Of a stretch of DNA of 64,000 nucleotides, positions 21,656 through 29,221 are shown piece after piece. The stretch is from positions 186,001 through 250,000 of the forward strand of contig CALLUS010000014.1 of the NCBI GenBank assembly GCA_938010435.1. Direction: 5' to 3'. Every line of letters starts with the position of its first letter. Positions within the stretch are counted from its first letter, which is position 1. The notes under the pieces were generated by a model, which saw nothing but the letters and a program-made list of their open reading frames with translations, was not told the DNA's origin and did no database searches. Origin of the DNA: an uncultured Rhizobiaceae group bacterium (GTDB lineage: Bacteria > Pseudomonadota > Alphaproteobacteria > Rhizobiales > Rhizobiaceae). The position numbers and the translations under genes are program-made.

Positions 21656-22671
21656 CGTTTGCTCCCTGATGTCAATTCGGCAAGACGCGGCAAACCGAAG
21701 ACGGATCGATCAATCTCACCTATTTCACAATCAGTTCTAATCGCACTGCGCAGCTTGGCAGATCGTGAACGCGGGTTCATTTGAGCTTCGTCTTTCGATG
21801 CTGATACGGCTCCACGCTTAATTTGCTTAAAGGTCAGGTCTTTGGTGTCGATTTCAGGAAGGTGACGGCTACCACCTGTGACTTCGCTTCGATCTTGTAA
21901 AAAACGTTTCACCAAACGATCTTCAAGAGAATGAAAGGTCACGACATTCAATCGACCGCCCGGTTTCAAGATCCGTTCAGCAGCTAAAAGCGCTTCGGCC
22001 AATTCATCCAGTTCCTGATTGACGAAAATGCGCAGGGCTTGGAATGTACGTGTTGCCGGGTGAATACGATCTTTTGCTTTTCGCCCCAGAACATCTTCCA
22101 CACACTTTGCCAATTGTAGCGTGGTTTCAAAAGGCGCTTTACCGCGACGTTCAACAATTTCCGCTGAAATACGAGAGGCCTGACGTTCATCCCCTAATAT
22201 ACCAATAATTCTGGTCAAGTCTGGGCGTTCAAAACTGTTCACCACATCAGCCGCTGTGGGACCAGTCATCTCCATACGCATATCCAGCGGGCCATCCTTT
22301 TGAAATGAAAAGCCCCGTTCAGCCTGATCAATTTGCATGGATGACACGCCAATATCTGCCACTACCGCGTCAACTTGAGGATAACCAGCTTCTTCAGCCA
22401 ATCGGTCAAGATCGGAAAAACATCCGTGTGACAGAATAAGTCGTCCACCGAACTCGTTCACAATAGATTGGCCAGCAGCAATTGCTGTCGGGTCGCGATC
22501 AATGGCGACAACCGTTGCGCCCTCTTGCAACAATGCACGACTATACCCACCAGCACCAAACGTGGCATCAATTGCAACATCCCCTTGCGAGAGTTTCATG
22601 GCGCGCAAAACTTCCGTCAGCATGACAGGGATATGCGGTAATTCATTTTCTGGAATAGCCGTCGAAGACAT
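21652..22671 (-). CDS. rsmH: 16S rRNA (cytosine1402-N4)-methyltransferase RsmH (MraW)
   Basis: RsmH methylates N4 of C1402 in the 16S rRNA decoding centre. The protein starts with HIPVMLTEVL, followed by the SAM loop AIDATFGAGGYSRALL, then VVADIGVSSMQID, GFSFQKDGPLDMRM and the late NVVTFHSLEDRLVK block, all diagnostic. The ATG at 22671 has GGA seven bases upstream and gives 339 residues; upstream in-frame codons (to 22827) lack family similarity and are excluded. It is the first gene of the dcw run. The usual preceding gene mraZ is absent. Confidence 0.97.
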   Translation of the reverse strand: MSSTAIPENELPHIPVMLTEVLRAMKLSQGDVAIDATFGAGGYSRALLQEGATVVAIDRDPTAIAAGQSIVNEFGGRLILSHGCFSDLDRLAEEAGYPQVDAVVADIGVSSMQIDQAERGFSFQKDGPLDMRMEMTGPTAADVVNSFERPDLTRIIGILGDERQASRISAEIVERRGKAPFETTLQLAKCVEDVLGRKAKDRIHPATRTFQALRIFVNQELDELAEALLAAERILKPGGRLNVVTFHSLEDRLVKRFLQDRSEVTGGSRHLPEIDTKDLTFKQIKRGAVSASKDEAQMNPRSRSAKLRSAIRTDCEIGEIDRSVFGLPRLAELTSGSKR

Positions 22672-22971
22672 AAGTTCCAAGACTTCCTTCAATGCGTTGC
22701 AAACGTTGAACGGACGAGCGGTCCGCCTCGCATTCACTCTCCACAAACGACTGGAAGAGTGCGACACCCACCGGCGCCTCACAGCACCGACATTCGATGA
22801 CTGTTTCAATGCAACGGCACTCGACACAGCTCACAGCCCCCAAATTTGGCACTCAATGTGCAGCGACAATACTTGTCGGACGCAAGGCGCAAATCACCTC
22901 ATGACCGGTTAACCGAACATGAATAGAGAACGTTAAGGGTTCGTTTACAAAACGTCTTTGAAGAGGAAAAA
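22672..22971 (-). promoter_or_regulatory. Upstream region of the dcw cluster, without mraZ
   Basis: This 300-base stretch between rsmH and rnpB would normally carry mraZ (about 150 codons), but no frame here resembles it. It holds a 10-bp palindrome CGGTTAACCG at 22906-22915 and two imperfect CtrA-like boxes: TTAA-N7-TGAA from 22909 and TTAA-N7-TTTA from 22933. A long leader or main dcw promoter is likely; no -35/-10 pair can be named with confidence. Confidence 0.4.
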
Positions 22972-23370
22972 GTCAGCTGGCCTATAAGCCGGGTTCTGTA
23001 TCTTCATTGACCGAAGTCAGTGAAGTGACGACCATTCTTCTGGGGCCTGCATTGCTGCACACCTCGTTGCGACCTACCCGAACACTCCCATCTGGAAACA
23101 GATTGGTTTCGCTTGCGCAAAACTTGGTGTTCCTATTCGGTCTTGCTCCCGGTGGGGTTTACCGTGCCATCTGCGTTGCCGCAAACGCGGTGGGCTCTTA
23201 CTCCACCTTTTCACCCTTACCTCAAAAGAGAGGCGGTATTCTTTCTGTTGCACTTTCCCTAGGGTCGCCCCCGCCGGGCGTTACCCGGCACCGTATTTCC
23301 ATGGAGCCCGGACTTTCCTCTCCACACCACCTTTCGGCATTGTGCGAAGCGGCCGTCCAGCCAGCTGACA
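22972..23370 (-). ncRNA. rnpB: RNase P RNA (class A)
   Basis: The RNA subunit of ribonuclease P, which matures tRNA 5' ends. The 5' conserved GAGGAAAGTCCGGGCTC lies at 23305-23320 (minus strand), and the 3' end contains the near-universal ACAGAACCCGGCTTATAGGCC. The ends GTCAGCTGGC and GCCAGCTGAC pair perfectly to form helix P1. A T5 run follows at once at 22966-22971, so P1 and this run may act as the terminator. The length of about 399 bases suits an alphaproteobacterial class A RNA. Exact ends are estimated from P1. Confidence 0.96.
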
Positions 23371-23406
23371 CGCTCTTTTGCTCTGAAACCAACGTGAGGT
23401 CAAAGA

Positions 23407-23439
23407 AAAACCCGACTGCGCTTGGCACAATCGGGTTTT
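23407..23439 (-). terminator. Intrinsic terminator after the lytic transglycosylase gene
   Basis: On the minus strand AAAACCCGA and TCGGGTTTT form a 9-bp stem around a 15-base loop, directly followed by T5-CTTT. It begins 21 bases beyond the transglycosylase stop and separates that gene from rnpB. This is a textbook rho-independent terminator. Confidence 0.85.
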
Positions 23440-23460
23440 AAATTCTCTAAACTACCCGCC

Positions 23461-24231
23461 TTAACCGCGGCGCATAATCCGTGAAACACGGCGGCAATAT
23501 TCGCGACTGATCGGGTTCATGCGTTTTGCGCCGTGGCCTGCGTTGTATTTCAAAATCGCACCACATGTACTTTTGCCACCCAAACGGTAGGCTTTCCCCA
23601 AATACTTCATACCGTATTTCAAGTTGGTGCTAGGCTTATACAAGTTCTTCATGCGGCCTTTATAACCAATGAAACGCGCAGTGCGTGGCATGATTTGCAT
23701 CATGCCAATTTCACCAGCACGCCCACGAGCATTCGGACGGAAGCCGGATTCAACTTCAACAACAGCAAGCGCGAGACGCACGGGAACACCCGCAGCCCGC
23801 GCGTGTTTTGCAATCAAACCACTGTAACGACCACGGCGCCCCTTGAAACTTGGGCCTTTGGTATGGCGAACAGATGCAACTTTTTTGGACACCGAACGAC
23901 TTTTGGACTTCGTCTTTGCAACTTTCTTCTTAGTTGTTGCACTTACGTTTTGACCGCCTGGCTTTTTCACCAAATAATTGCCAGCTTCATTAGCTGGCAA
24001 ACCTTTTGGTTTCCCAGAAGGTTTAGAAGCTTTCTTACGATCTTCGGGTTTAACGATTGAAGATGCTGCTTCATTTTTAAACTGGGCAGTTTCAACACGT
24101 TTCTTAACGGGTGCATTGGCAATACCCGTGCTTGCAAAACTACTCGTATTGCTTTGGATTTGAGACGTCTGGCAACCGGCCAACACAAAAGTCGCGCACA
24201 ATGCGACCAAACCAATATTGAATTTACTCAT
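23461..24231 (-). CDS. Lipoprotein lytic transglycosylase (SLT domain)
   Basis: A 256-residue predicted lipoprotein: the signal ends in LAGC with the modified Cys at residue 20. A basic, Ser/Lys-rich linker follows to about residue 130. The C-terminal SLT domain has the catalytic Glu in ALAVVEVESGF, then GEIGMMQIMPRTAR and the late AILKYNAGHG motif. It cleaves the MurNAc-GlcNAc bond with formation of 1,6-anhydro-MurNAc, probably at the outer membrane. It lies between the AmpD-like amidase gene and rnpB and ends in a strong terminator. The substrate-size preference is not known. Confidence 0.9.
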   Translation of the reverse strand: MSKFNIGLVALCATFVLAGCQTSQIQSNTSSFASTGIANAPVKKRVETAQFKNEAASSIVKPEDRKKASKPSGKPKGLPANEAGNYLVKKPGGQNVSATTKKKVAKTKSKSRSVSKKVASVRHTKGPSFKGRRGRYSGLIAKHARAAGVPVRLALAVVEVESGFRPNARGRAGEIGMMQIMPRTARFIGYKGRMKNLYKPSTNLKYGMKYLGKAYRLGGKSTCGAILKYNAGHGAKRMNPISREYCRRVSRIMRRG

Positions 24232-24403
24232 AAATAAAGAACCTTTGAGACAATCGCTGAATACAAATAAATCCAGCCTTCCCTAACGCAACACCGTACA
24301 CCATCTGTTAACGTGGCAACAATAGGACAAATTTGACGAAATTGTGCCTGAGGCGCGCCTCATAGTAACAATCTGTTACAAATTGCAATATAATTGCTTT
24401 TTT

Positions 24404-25165
24404 CTAATTGTTTGGCATTTTCTGCCGTAAAAGCCTGTGCAGCGTATCAATTGTTGAAAAATCAGCAACACCATCGACTTTTTCTTGTCGAAAATGCCGT
24501 TGAAACGCTTCAATAACAATTTTTGTTTGTCGATCAAACAGACCATTTATCTCCAGTCCATACCCATAAAGCGACAACATAGATTGCAACGCTTCGACCG
24601 GTTGCCCTGTATCACCTTCCTGAAAGAACGTCCCTGAAGACAAAGGGCTGGGTTCAATCCAAAGCCCAACACCTTGGCTTGCTAAATACGCCCAATCAAA
24701 GTTCTCACCAGGATCTTCTTTCCGGCCTGGTGCAATATCAGAATGAGCCAAAATATGATGCGGTAAGATTGAATGTCGTTGAATGACATCCCTCGACAGT
24801 CTCGCGACAGCTTCCATCTGAACTTCGGGAAAGTCAGGAAGCCCGCCGGGATGCCCCGCGTTGACAATTTCTACACCAATAGATCGAGAGTTGATATCAT
24901 CGGACGCTTCCCACTGTCCTGCTCCCGCATGGTGAGCCCGCTTTACTTCCGGCACCAGTTGAAGAATGCGACCGTCTTCTTCCACGAAATAATGACAAGA
25001 CACTCCGCTTTCTTCACAGCACAGCCACTTCAAAGCGCCATCACCGTCATTCATCCCGGTATAATGAAGTAGGAGAATATCCGGCTTCTCCACACCACGT
25101 CGTTCGCCGAAATTAATGGCTTTCTGCGTTTTATCAACGCAAACAGAATCCGGTTGAAAACTCAT
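24404..25165 (-). CDS. N-acetylmuramoyl-L-alanine amidase with peptidoglycan-binding domain (AmpD/AmiD type)
   Basis: A zinc amidase that cuts the bond between MurNAc and L-alanine. The Amidase_2 domain spans about residues 20-165, with zinc ligands in LLLHYTG (His), RAHHAG and AHSDIAPGRKEDPG. A PG_binding_1 domain follows (about 185-245, DTGQPVEALQSMLSLYGYGLEINGLFD-like). No signal peptide is seen, which suggests a cytosolic anhydro-muropeptide recycling enzyme, although AmiD-type enzymes are envelope lipoproteins. Its ATG overlaps the djlA stop by four bases. Confidence 0.9.
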   Translation of the reverse strand: MSFQPDSVCVDKTQKAINFGERRGVEKPDILLLHYTGMNDGDGALKWLCCEESGVSCHYFVEEDGRILQLVPEVKRAHHAGAGQWEASDDINSRSIGVEIVNAGHPGGLPDFPEVQMEAVARLSRDVIQRHSILPHHILAHSDIAPGRKEDPGENFDWAYLASQGVGLWIEPSPLSSGTFFQEGDTGQPVEALQSMLSLYGYGLEINGLFDRQTKIVIEAFQRHFRQEKVDGVADFSTIDTLHRLLRQKMPNN

Positions 25166-25902
25166 GACGCGGCAATAGCTCCGGACTCGCGAGATCGTCG
25201 ATGGGTCGCCTCAACAATTTCCCAAGCAGCATTCAGTGATGCCAATCGATCATTTGCAATAGACACGAATTCGGCCGGCACCCCCCGCGCAATCAATCGG
25301 TCAGGGTGACTGTCCATCACGCGTTGCCGATAGTGTCGTTTCAATTTGTCAAACGGCCATGTGGGGTCTGCTTCCAACACCGCATAAGGGTTTCCTCCTT
25401 CAGGCGTCACATGGCGCAATTGTATGCGTTCAAACTCTTGTTCACTAAAACCGAATAAAATGGCAATTTCTTCCAGAAACAGCGATTCATTCTCGTGCAC
25501 AACACCGTCTGCTTTCGCGATGTGAAACAAAGCATCAAGAACATCCTTCAAAATATCATCGTCTGACGGATCATCTCCCGGAAACAATCGCTTCACTTGC
25601 CGCGCATATGTATCGAACCCGGCAACATCTTGCTTTGCAAGGTTGTAGAGACGCGAAACATTCATCAGCTCCTCTTCAGGAACATGAAAAAATTCTTGAA
25701 ACGCCGATACCTCATCCGGGGTCACAACTCCATCGGCCTTCGCCATTTTGGCAGATAGCGCAATAATCGCCACGGAAAATGCAACGCGCCGACGCGTTTC
25801 TACATCACCACCCACAAATGTACGCACGCCTTCAACAACAGACGTATAAGCGCCTGAAACCAAGGAGGAGATATATTCGCTAAGATCGGACCAAATAGAC
25901 AT
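25162..25902 (-). CDS. TerB/J-domain co-chaperone (DjlA-like)
   Basis: The 246-residue protein joins a TerB-like helical domain (about residues 35-160) to a C-terminal J domain (about 180-238). The TerB part has two AKADGVV metal-binding-type repeats at 54-60 and 129-135. The J domain carries the HPD tripeptide at 199-201, which stimulates DnaK ATPase. Domain order matches DjlA; the usual N-terminal membrane segment is only weakly suggested (LSEYISSLVSGAYTSVV). It forms an operon with the amidase, overlapping it by four bases, a pairing common near dcw clusters of Hyphomicrobiales. Confidence 0.88.
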   Translation of the reverse strand: MSIWSDLSEYISSLVSGAYTSVVEGVRTFVGGDVETRRRVAFSVAIIALSAKMAKADGVVTPDEVSAFQEFFHVPEEELMNVSRLYNLAKQDVAGFDTYARQVKRLFPGDDPSDDDILKDVLDALFHIAKADGVVHENESLFLEEIAILFGFSEQEFERIQLRHVTPEGGNPYAVLEADPTWPFDKLKRHYRQRVMDSHPDRLIARGVPAEFVSIANDRLASLNAAWEIVEATHRRSRESGAIAAS

Positions 25903-26022
25903 ATTCGCGTCTTATACCATATCTCTCTCGGGTGAGAATTATTTCATGAAACTATTTGCGTCCTCATTCGCACCACAATATGACAACGATCTTATGTCTT
26001 AGCTCTTTGATCGGATTTCAGA

Positions 26023-26910
26023 GTGGAACGTGATCAGCAGATTAAAAAGAACGCCTTTTGGGGACTCATATTCGGCATTGTAGGCGTCACAATATTCAGT
26101 GGCACGCTGCCCGCAACGCGTGTTGCGGTTGTCGGGTTCGACGCTTGGTTTCTTACTTTTGGGCGGGCTGCACTCGCCGCATGTGCAGCCGGCCTTACGC
26201 TGCTCATAATGCGAAAACCATTTCCTCGGCAACATCTGACTACACTTTTATTTATAGGCGTAACTTTGGTGTTTGGTTTCCCGGGCTTTGTCGCTCTCGC
26301 CATGAAGACTGTTCCCTCTTCTCACGGCGGAGTGGTGCTTGGTATTTTACCACTCACAACTTCAATCTTTGCCGCCATAATCGCTGGTGAACGTGCTTCA
26401 GTCATGTTTTGGTTCTGGAGTGTGCTTGGCGCAGTGATAATTTTTGTCTTCACATTTCGCGATGGAGGTTTCGGTTTTGAAGCAGGAGACTTGTGGCTAT
26501 TAGCAGCTGGGGTGATTGCATCAGCAGGGTATGTGTCATCAGGCAAATTGAGCCATCACATGCCGGGTTGGGAAGTTATCTGTTGGGCCCTTATTGTATG
26601 TGTCCCAATCTCATTTGCTGGAACAATTTGGTTCTGGGATAACCGTTATATATCTCTTCCGGCCCATCAAAACATTGCGTTTTTATATGTCAGTTTCGGA
26701 TCTATGTTTCTCGGGTTTTTCGCATGGAATGCGGGTTTAAAATTAGGCGGCATTTCACGCATAGGGCAATTGCTGTTGCTCCAGACTTTTTTCACACTGG
26801 CAATTGCAGCCGTGGTGTTAGAAGAAGCCGTAACACCAGAAACAATATTCTATGCACTCGCAGTTTTAGTAGTGGTTGTAGCAGGTCGCAAAGCACAAGT
26901 GAAAACATGA
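26023..26910 (+). CDS. EamA/DMT-superfamily transporter
   Basis: The 295-residue protein has about ten membrane segments in two EamA repeats; the first contains ATRVAVVGFDAWFLTFGRAAL and the second SSGKLSHHMPGWEVICWAL. The GTG at 26023, with GGA upstream, is the best start. Substrate unknown. Its TGA overlaps the ATG of the downstream methyltransferase by four bases, so the two are coexpressed; the methylated product could be what is exported, but this is speculation. Confidence 0.88.
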   Translation: MERDQQIKKNAFWGLIFGIVGVTIFSGTLPATRVAVVGFDAWFLTFGRAALAACAAGLTLLIMRKPFPRQHLTTLLFIGVTLVFGFPGFVALAMKTVPSSHGGVVLGILPLTTSIFAAIIAGERASVMFWFWSVLGAVIIFVFTFRDGGFGFEAGDLWLLAAGVIASAGYVSSGKLSHHMPGWEVICWALIVCVPISFAGTIWFWDNRYISLPAHQNIAFLYVSFGSMFLGFFAWNAGLKLGGISRIGQLLLLQTFFTLAIAAVVLEEAVTPETIFYALAVLVVVVAGRKAQVKT

Positions 26911-27548
26911 GAGAAAAGAATTCAAAGTCAGACGGAATTGACCGCTATCATAATTTAGAACCAACGACTGATGCAGGAAAAAAGCTCAGCGCGATTTACG
27001 ATGAATGGGCCGAAAGTTATGATGATGACAACGACAACAAGCTGAAAACGGTCTCCCAACCTAATACGGTCGCGATGCTGCAGCGCCATTGCACAAATTT
27101 AAATTCGCACATTCTCGATGTGGGTTGCGGCACCGGCATCGTGGGAAAACACTTAGCTGTCGCCGGTTTCACGAATTATGATGGAACTGACCCATCTACA
27201 AAGATGTTGAAACACGCCGAAAACCATGGCTACACACAGCTTTTCCCGTTGGACATTGGTCAAGCTCTTGCTGCCGAAGACAATACCTATGACGTGACCC
27301 TCTGCGTAGGCGTTTTCACCCATGGCCATGTTGGCCCTGAAGGGATAGACGAACTCATTCGTGTCACCAAACCCGGTGGAACAATATGCTTCACTGTGAA
27401 TGAAGGCGTTTGGGATGCGTCAGGTTTTCCCGATGCAATTGAGACTTTGACTTCAAGCAACACATGGATTCTGCTCGAAAAATCCAAACAAGAATATATG
27501 GTCAACGAAGGCGTTCAAGCATGGTACATCGCAGCCCGAAAATGTTGA
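26907..27548 (+). CDS. Class I SAM-dependent methyltransferase (METTL27/WBSCR27-like)
   Basis: A 213-residue soluble methyltransferase with SAM motif I in HILDVGCGTGIVGKHLA, motif II in YDGTDPSTKML, and the post-I VTKPGGTICFTVNEGVW. The N-terminal YDEWAESYDDD segment resembles METTL27 (Williams-Beuren region protein 27) relatives. Substrate unknown. The ATG at 26907 forms an ATGA overlap with the EamA gene; a long in-frame upstream extension lies inside that gene and is excluded. The stop abuts the convergent aldo/keto reductase gene with no spacer. Confidence 0.85.
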   Translation: MREKNSKSDGIDRYHNLEPTTDAGKKLSAIYDEWAESYDDDNDNKLKTVSQPNTVAMLQRHCTNLNSHILDVGCGTGIVGKHLAVAGFTNYDGTDPSTKMLKHAENHGYTQLFPLDIGQALAAEDNTYDVTLCVGVFTHGHVGPEGIDELIRVTKPGGTICFTVNEGVWDASGFPDAIETLTSSNTWILLEKSKQEYMVNEGVQAWYIAARKC

Positions 27549-28529
27549 TCAGCTGTGCCCCATAACAGCACGGGGTTTGTAAGGTGCTTCAAGACGTTTA
27601 ATCTGGCTAGCACTCAATTTCACATCAAGCGATGAGATTGCCTCTTCCAATTGGTGCAGTTTGGTCGAGCCCACAATGGGCGACGTCACATAGTCTTTTG
27701 AAAAGACCCAAGCATAAGCAACCTGCGCAGGACGCACTCCAATTTCAGCAGCAATTTTTTGCACACGGTCCAAAATTGCGTAGTCCTGTTTATTTCCAAA
27801 TAACCCGCTCATCTTATCAGTGTTCGCGCGATTAGTCCCTTGGCCTTCAGCAGGCTTATTCCCCGCTAAAAATCCGCGCGCAATCGGACTCCATGGAACA
27901 ACCGCTACACCTTCAGAATCGCAATAGGGCATCATCTCACGTTCTTCTTCGCGGTAAGCGAGATTGTAGAAGTTTTGCATCGCAACAAATGGTGTAAAAC
28001 CAGCAGATATCTGCATCTCGCGCAATTTGGCAAACTGCCAAGCCCACATGGAGGAAGCCGCCGGGTAAATAACTTTCCCCTGACGAACCACGAGGTCCAG
28101 CGCTTCCAACATTTCTTCAAACGGCGTATCCGCATCAAGGCGATGAATGTAGAGTAAATCCACATGGTCCATCTGCAATCGTTTGAGCGAAGCTTCAATG
28201 GTTTCCACAATATGCTTACGAGAGAGGCCGCGTTTGTTTGGTCCTTCGCCCATTGTCAGTCCGACCTTGGTGGCCACAACAATTTCGTCCCGTTTCGCAA
28301 ATTTTTTCAACATGCGTCCGGTGATTTCTTCACTGTCACCATAATTATAGTGATCAGCCGTATCGAAAAAATTTATGCCTTTTTCAACAGCCAATTTGAA
28401 GAACGGTTCAGAATTTTTCTCAGGAACAACCCAAGGATGGGTCGGCCCGCCCGGCGTTCCAAAGGACATGCATCCCAAACAAATGCGAGAAACAGTCGTG
28501 CCCGTGTTTCCAAGTTGAATATATTCCAT
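27549..28529 (-). CDS. Aldo/keto reductase
   Basis: A 326-residue NADPH-dependent oxidoreductase with a TIM-barrel fold. The catalytic tetrad is visible: D56 and Y61 in FFDTADHYNYGDSEE, a Lys in EIVVATKVGL and a His in LLYIHRLD. The C-terminal YVTSPIVGSTKLHQLEEAI block binds the nucleotide phosphate. It belongs to the YhdN/GSP69-like or potassium channel beta-subunit-like AKRs. Substrate unknown. It lies 64 bases downstream of the MarR-fold regulator on the same strand and may be its target. Confidence 0.92.
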   Translation of the reverse strand: MEYIQLGNTGTTVSRICLGCMSFGTPGGPTHPWVVPEKNSEPFFKLAVEKGINFFDTADHYNYGDSEEITGRMLKKFAKRDEIVVATKVGLTMGEGPNKRGLSRKHIVETIEASLKRLQMDHVDLLYIHRLDADTPFEEMLEALDLVVRQGKVIYPAASSMWAWQFAKLREMQISAGFTPFVAMQNFYNLAYREEEREMMPYCDSEGVAVVPWSPIARGFLAGNKPAEGQGTNRANTDKMSGLFGNKQDYAILDRVQKIAAEIGVRPAQVAYAWVFSKDYVTSPIVGSTKLHQLEEAISSLDVKLSASQIKRLEAPYKPRAVMGHS

Positions 28530-28593
28530 AAGAACCGTCCAAAGTCAGGTTTAACGAATTTTAACCGTTCTGACTAACTTGCCAACATCTAAA

Positions 28594-29127
28594 TTAAAGG
28601 CTGGCTGCGCCGCGGGCTGCTTGGTCGTATTGACCACTCAATGCGCGCAATAAACCAGCCACACGGCTAACATCGCCTTCTTCAAGACCCATCGCTTGTA
28701 CGGACGAAATCAAAAGGCCCTCACGAACCTCTTTGTAACGTTCACAAGCTTCCACACCATTCTGGGTGACCAGAACGGTTTTCTCTTTGCCGCGCTTACC
28801 TGTTGTGACCAAACCTAATCCCACAAGTTTTTTTATCGCGTAAGACACCAAATGTGTGTCTTCAATGTTCAGCATCACGCACAAATCACCCAACGTTTTT
28901 TCACGGTCGCGATGATTGCTGGAATGTAAAATTTGAACCTCAAGCTGAGTTAAGCCAGACAATCCCGCAGCATCCATGCACCGCACGGTCCAACGGCTAA
29001 AAGCATTGTTCGTCACGATGAGCGCATATTCCATTTCAGACATGGCAGGCATCCCTCCGCTTGCCAATTGTGAAGAGGAAACAATGGGGCCAATTCCCGT
29101 ATTTTCCAATGTTTTTTTCTCTTCCAC
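28594..29127 (-). CDS. MarR-fold winged-helix transcriptional regulator
   Basis: A DNA-binding protein of about 177 residues. The winged helix lies in LTQLEVQILHSSNHRD, LGDLCVMLNIEDTHLVSYAIKKLVGLGLV (recognition helix) and TGKRGKEKTVLVT (wing), as in MarR relatives. No ATG opens the frame: the best start is GTG at 29127 with GGAG eight bases upstream, though ATGs at 29052 and 29043 are possible. It is divergent from the 5-oxoprolinase gene, with a near-palindrome between them, so control of that gene and of itself is the simplest model. The effector is unknown. Confidence 0.8.
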   Translation of the reverse strand: MEEKKTLENTGIGPIVSSSQLASGGMPAMSEMEYALIVTNNAFSRWTVRCMDAAGLSGLTQLEVQILHSSNHRDREKTLGDLCVMLNIEDTHLVSYAIKKLVGLGLVTTGKRGKEKTVLVTQNGVEACERYKEVREGLLISSVQAMGLEEGDVSRVAGLLRALSGQYDQAARGAASL

Positions 29128-29162
29128 CAAAATTTCTCCGCAGCAATTCAACTATATTATTG

Positions 29163-29182
29163 ACAAATTATCGGTAAATTGT
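29163..29182. promoter_or_regulatory. Candidate operator between the regulator and oxoprolinase genes
   Basis: ACAAATTA-TCGG-TAAATTGT is an inverted repeat matching at 7 of 8 positions, a size and symmetry typical of MarR-family operators. A TTGACA at 29160-29165 overlaps it, though no good -10 follows. The role is inferred from position. Confidence 0.3.
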
Positions 29183-29221
29183 TGATGTTTGTCCAGCTTT
29201 ATTCATCGAACGGAAAACAAC

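Noticed and set aside
22672-22827. N-terminal extension of RsmH by 52 residues, or a remnant of mraZ
   Set aside because: RsmH similarity starts at the ATG at 22671, which has a ribosome site. The extension in any frame shows no MraZ pattern.
23007-23441. A 144-codon plus-strand frame opposite the transglycosylase-rsmH gap
   Set aside because: It lies wholly antisense to the RNase P RNA gene and its terminator, whose conserved structure explains the open frame.
26724-26906. N-terminal extension of the METTL27-like methyltransferase
   Set aside because: The extra 61 codons lie in another frame of the EamA gene and have no methyltransferase features; ATG 26907 forms a typical ATGA overlap.
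28545-28565. GGTTTAACGAATTTTAACC as a CtrA box or operator
   Set aside because: The TTAA half-sites are six, not seven, bases apart, and the symmetry is imperfect.
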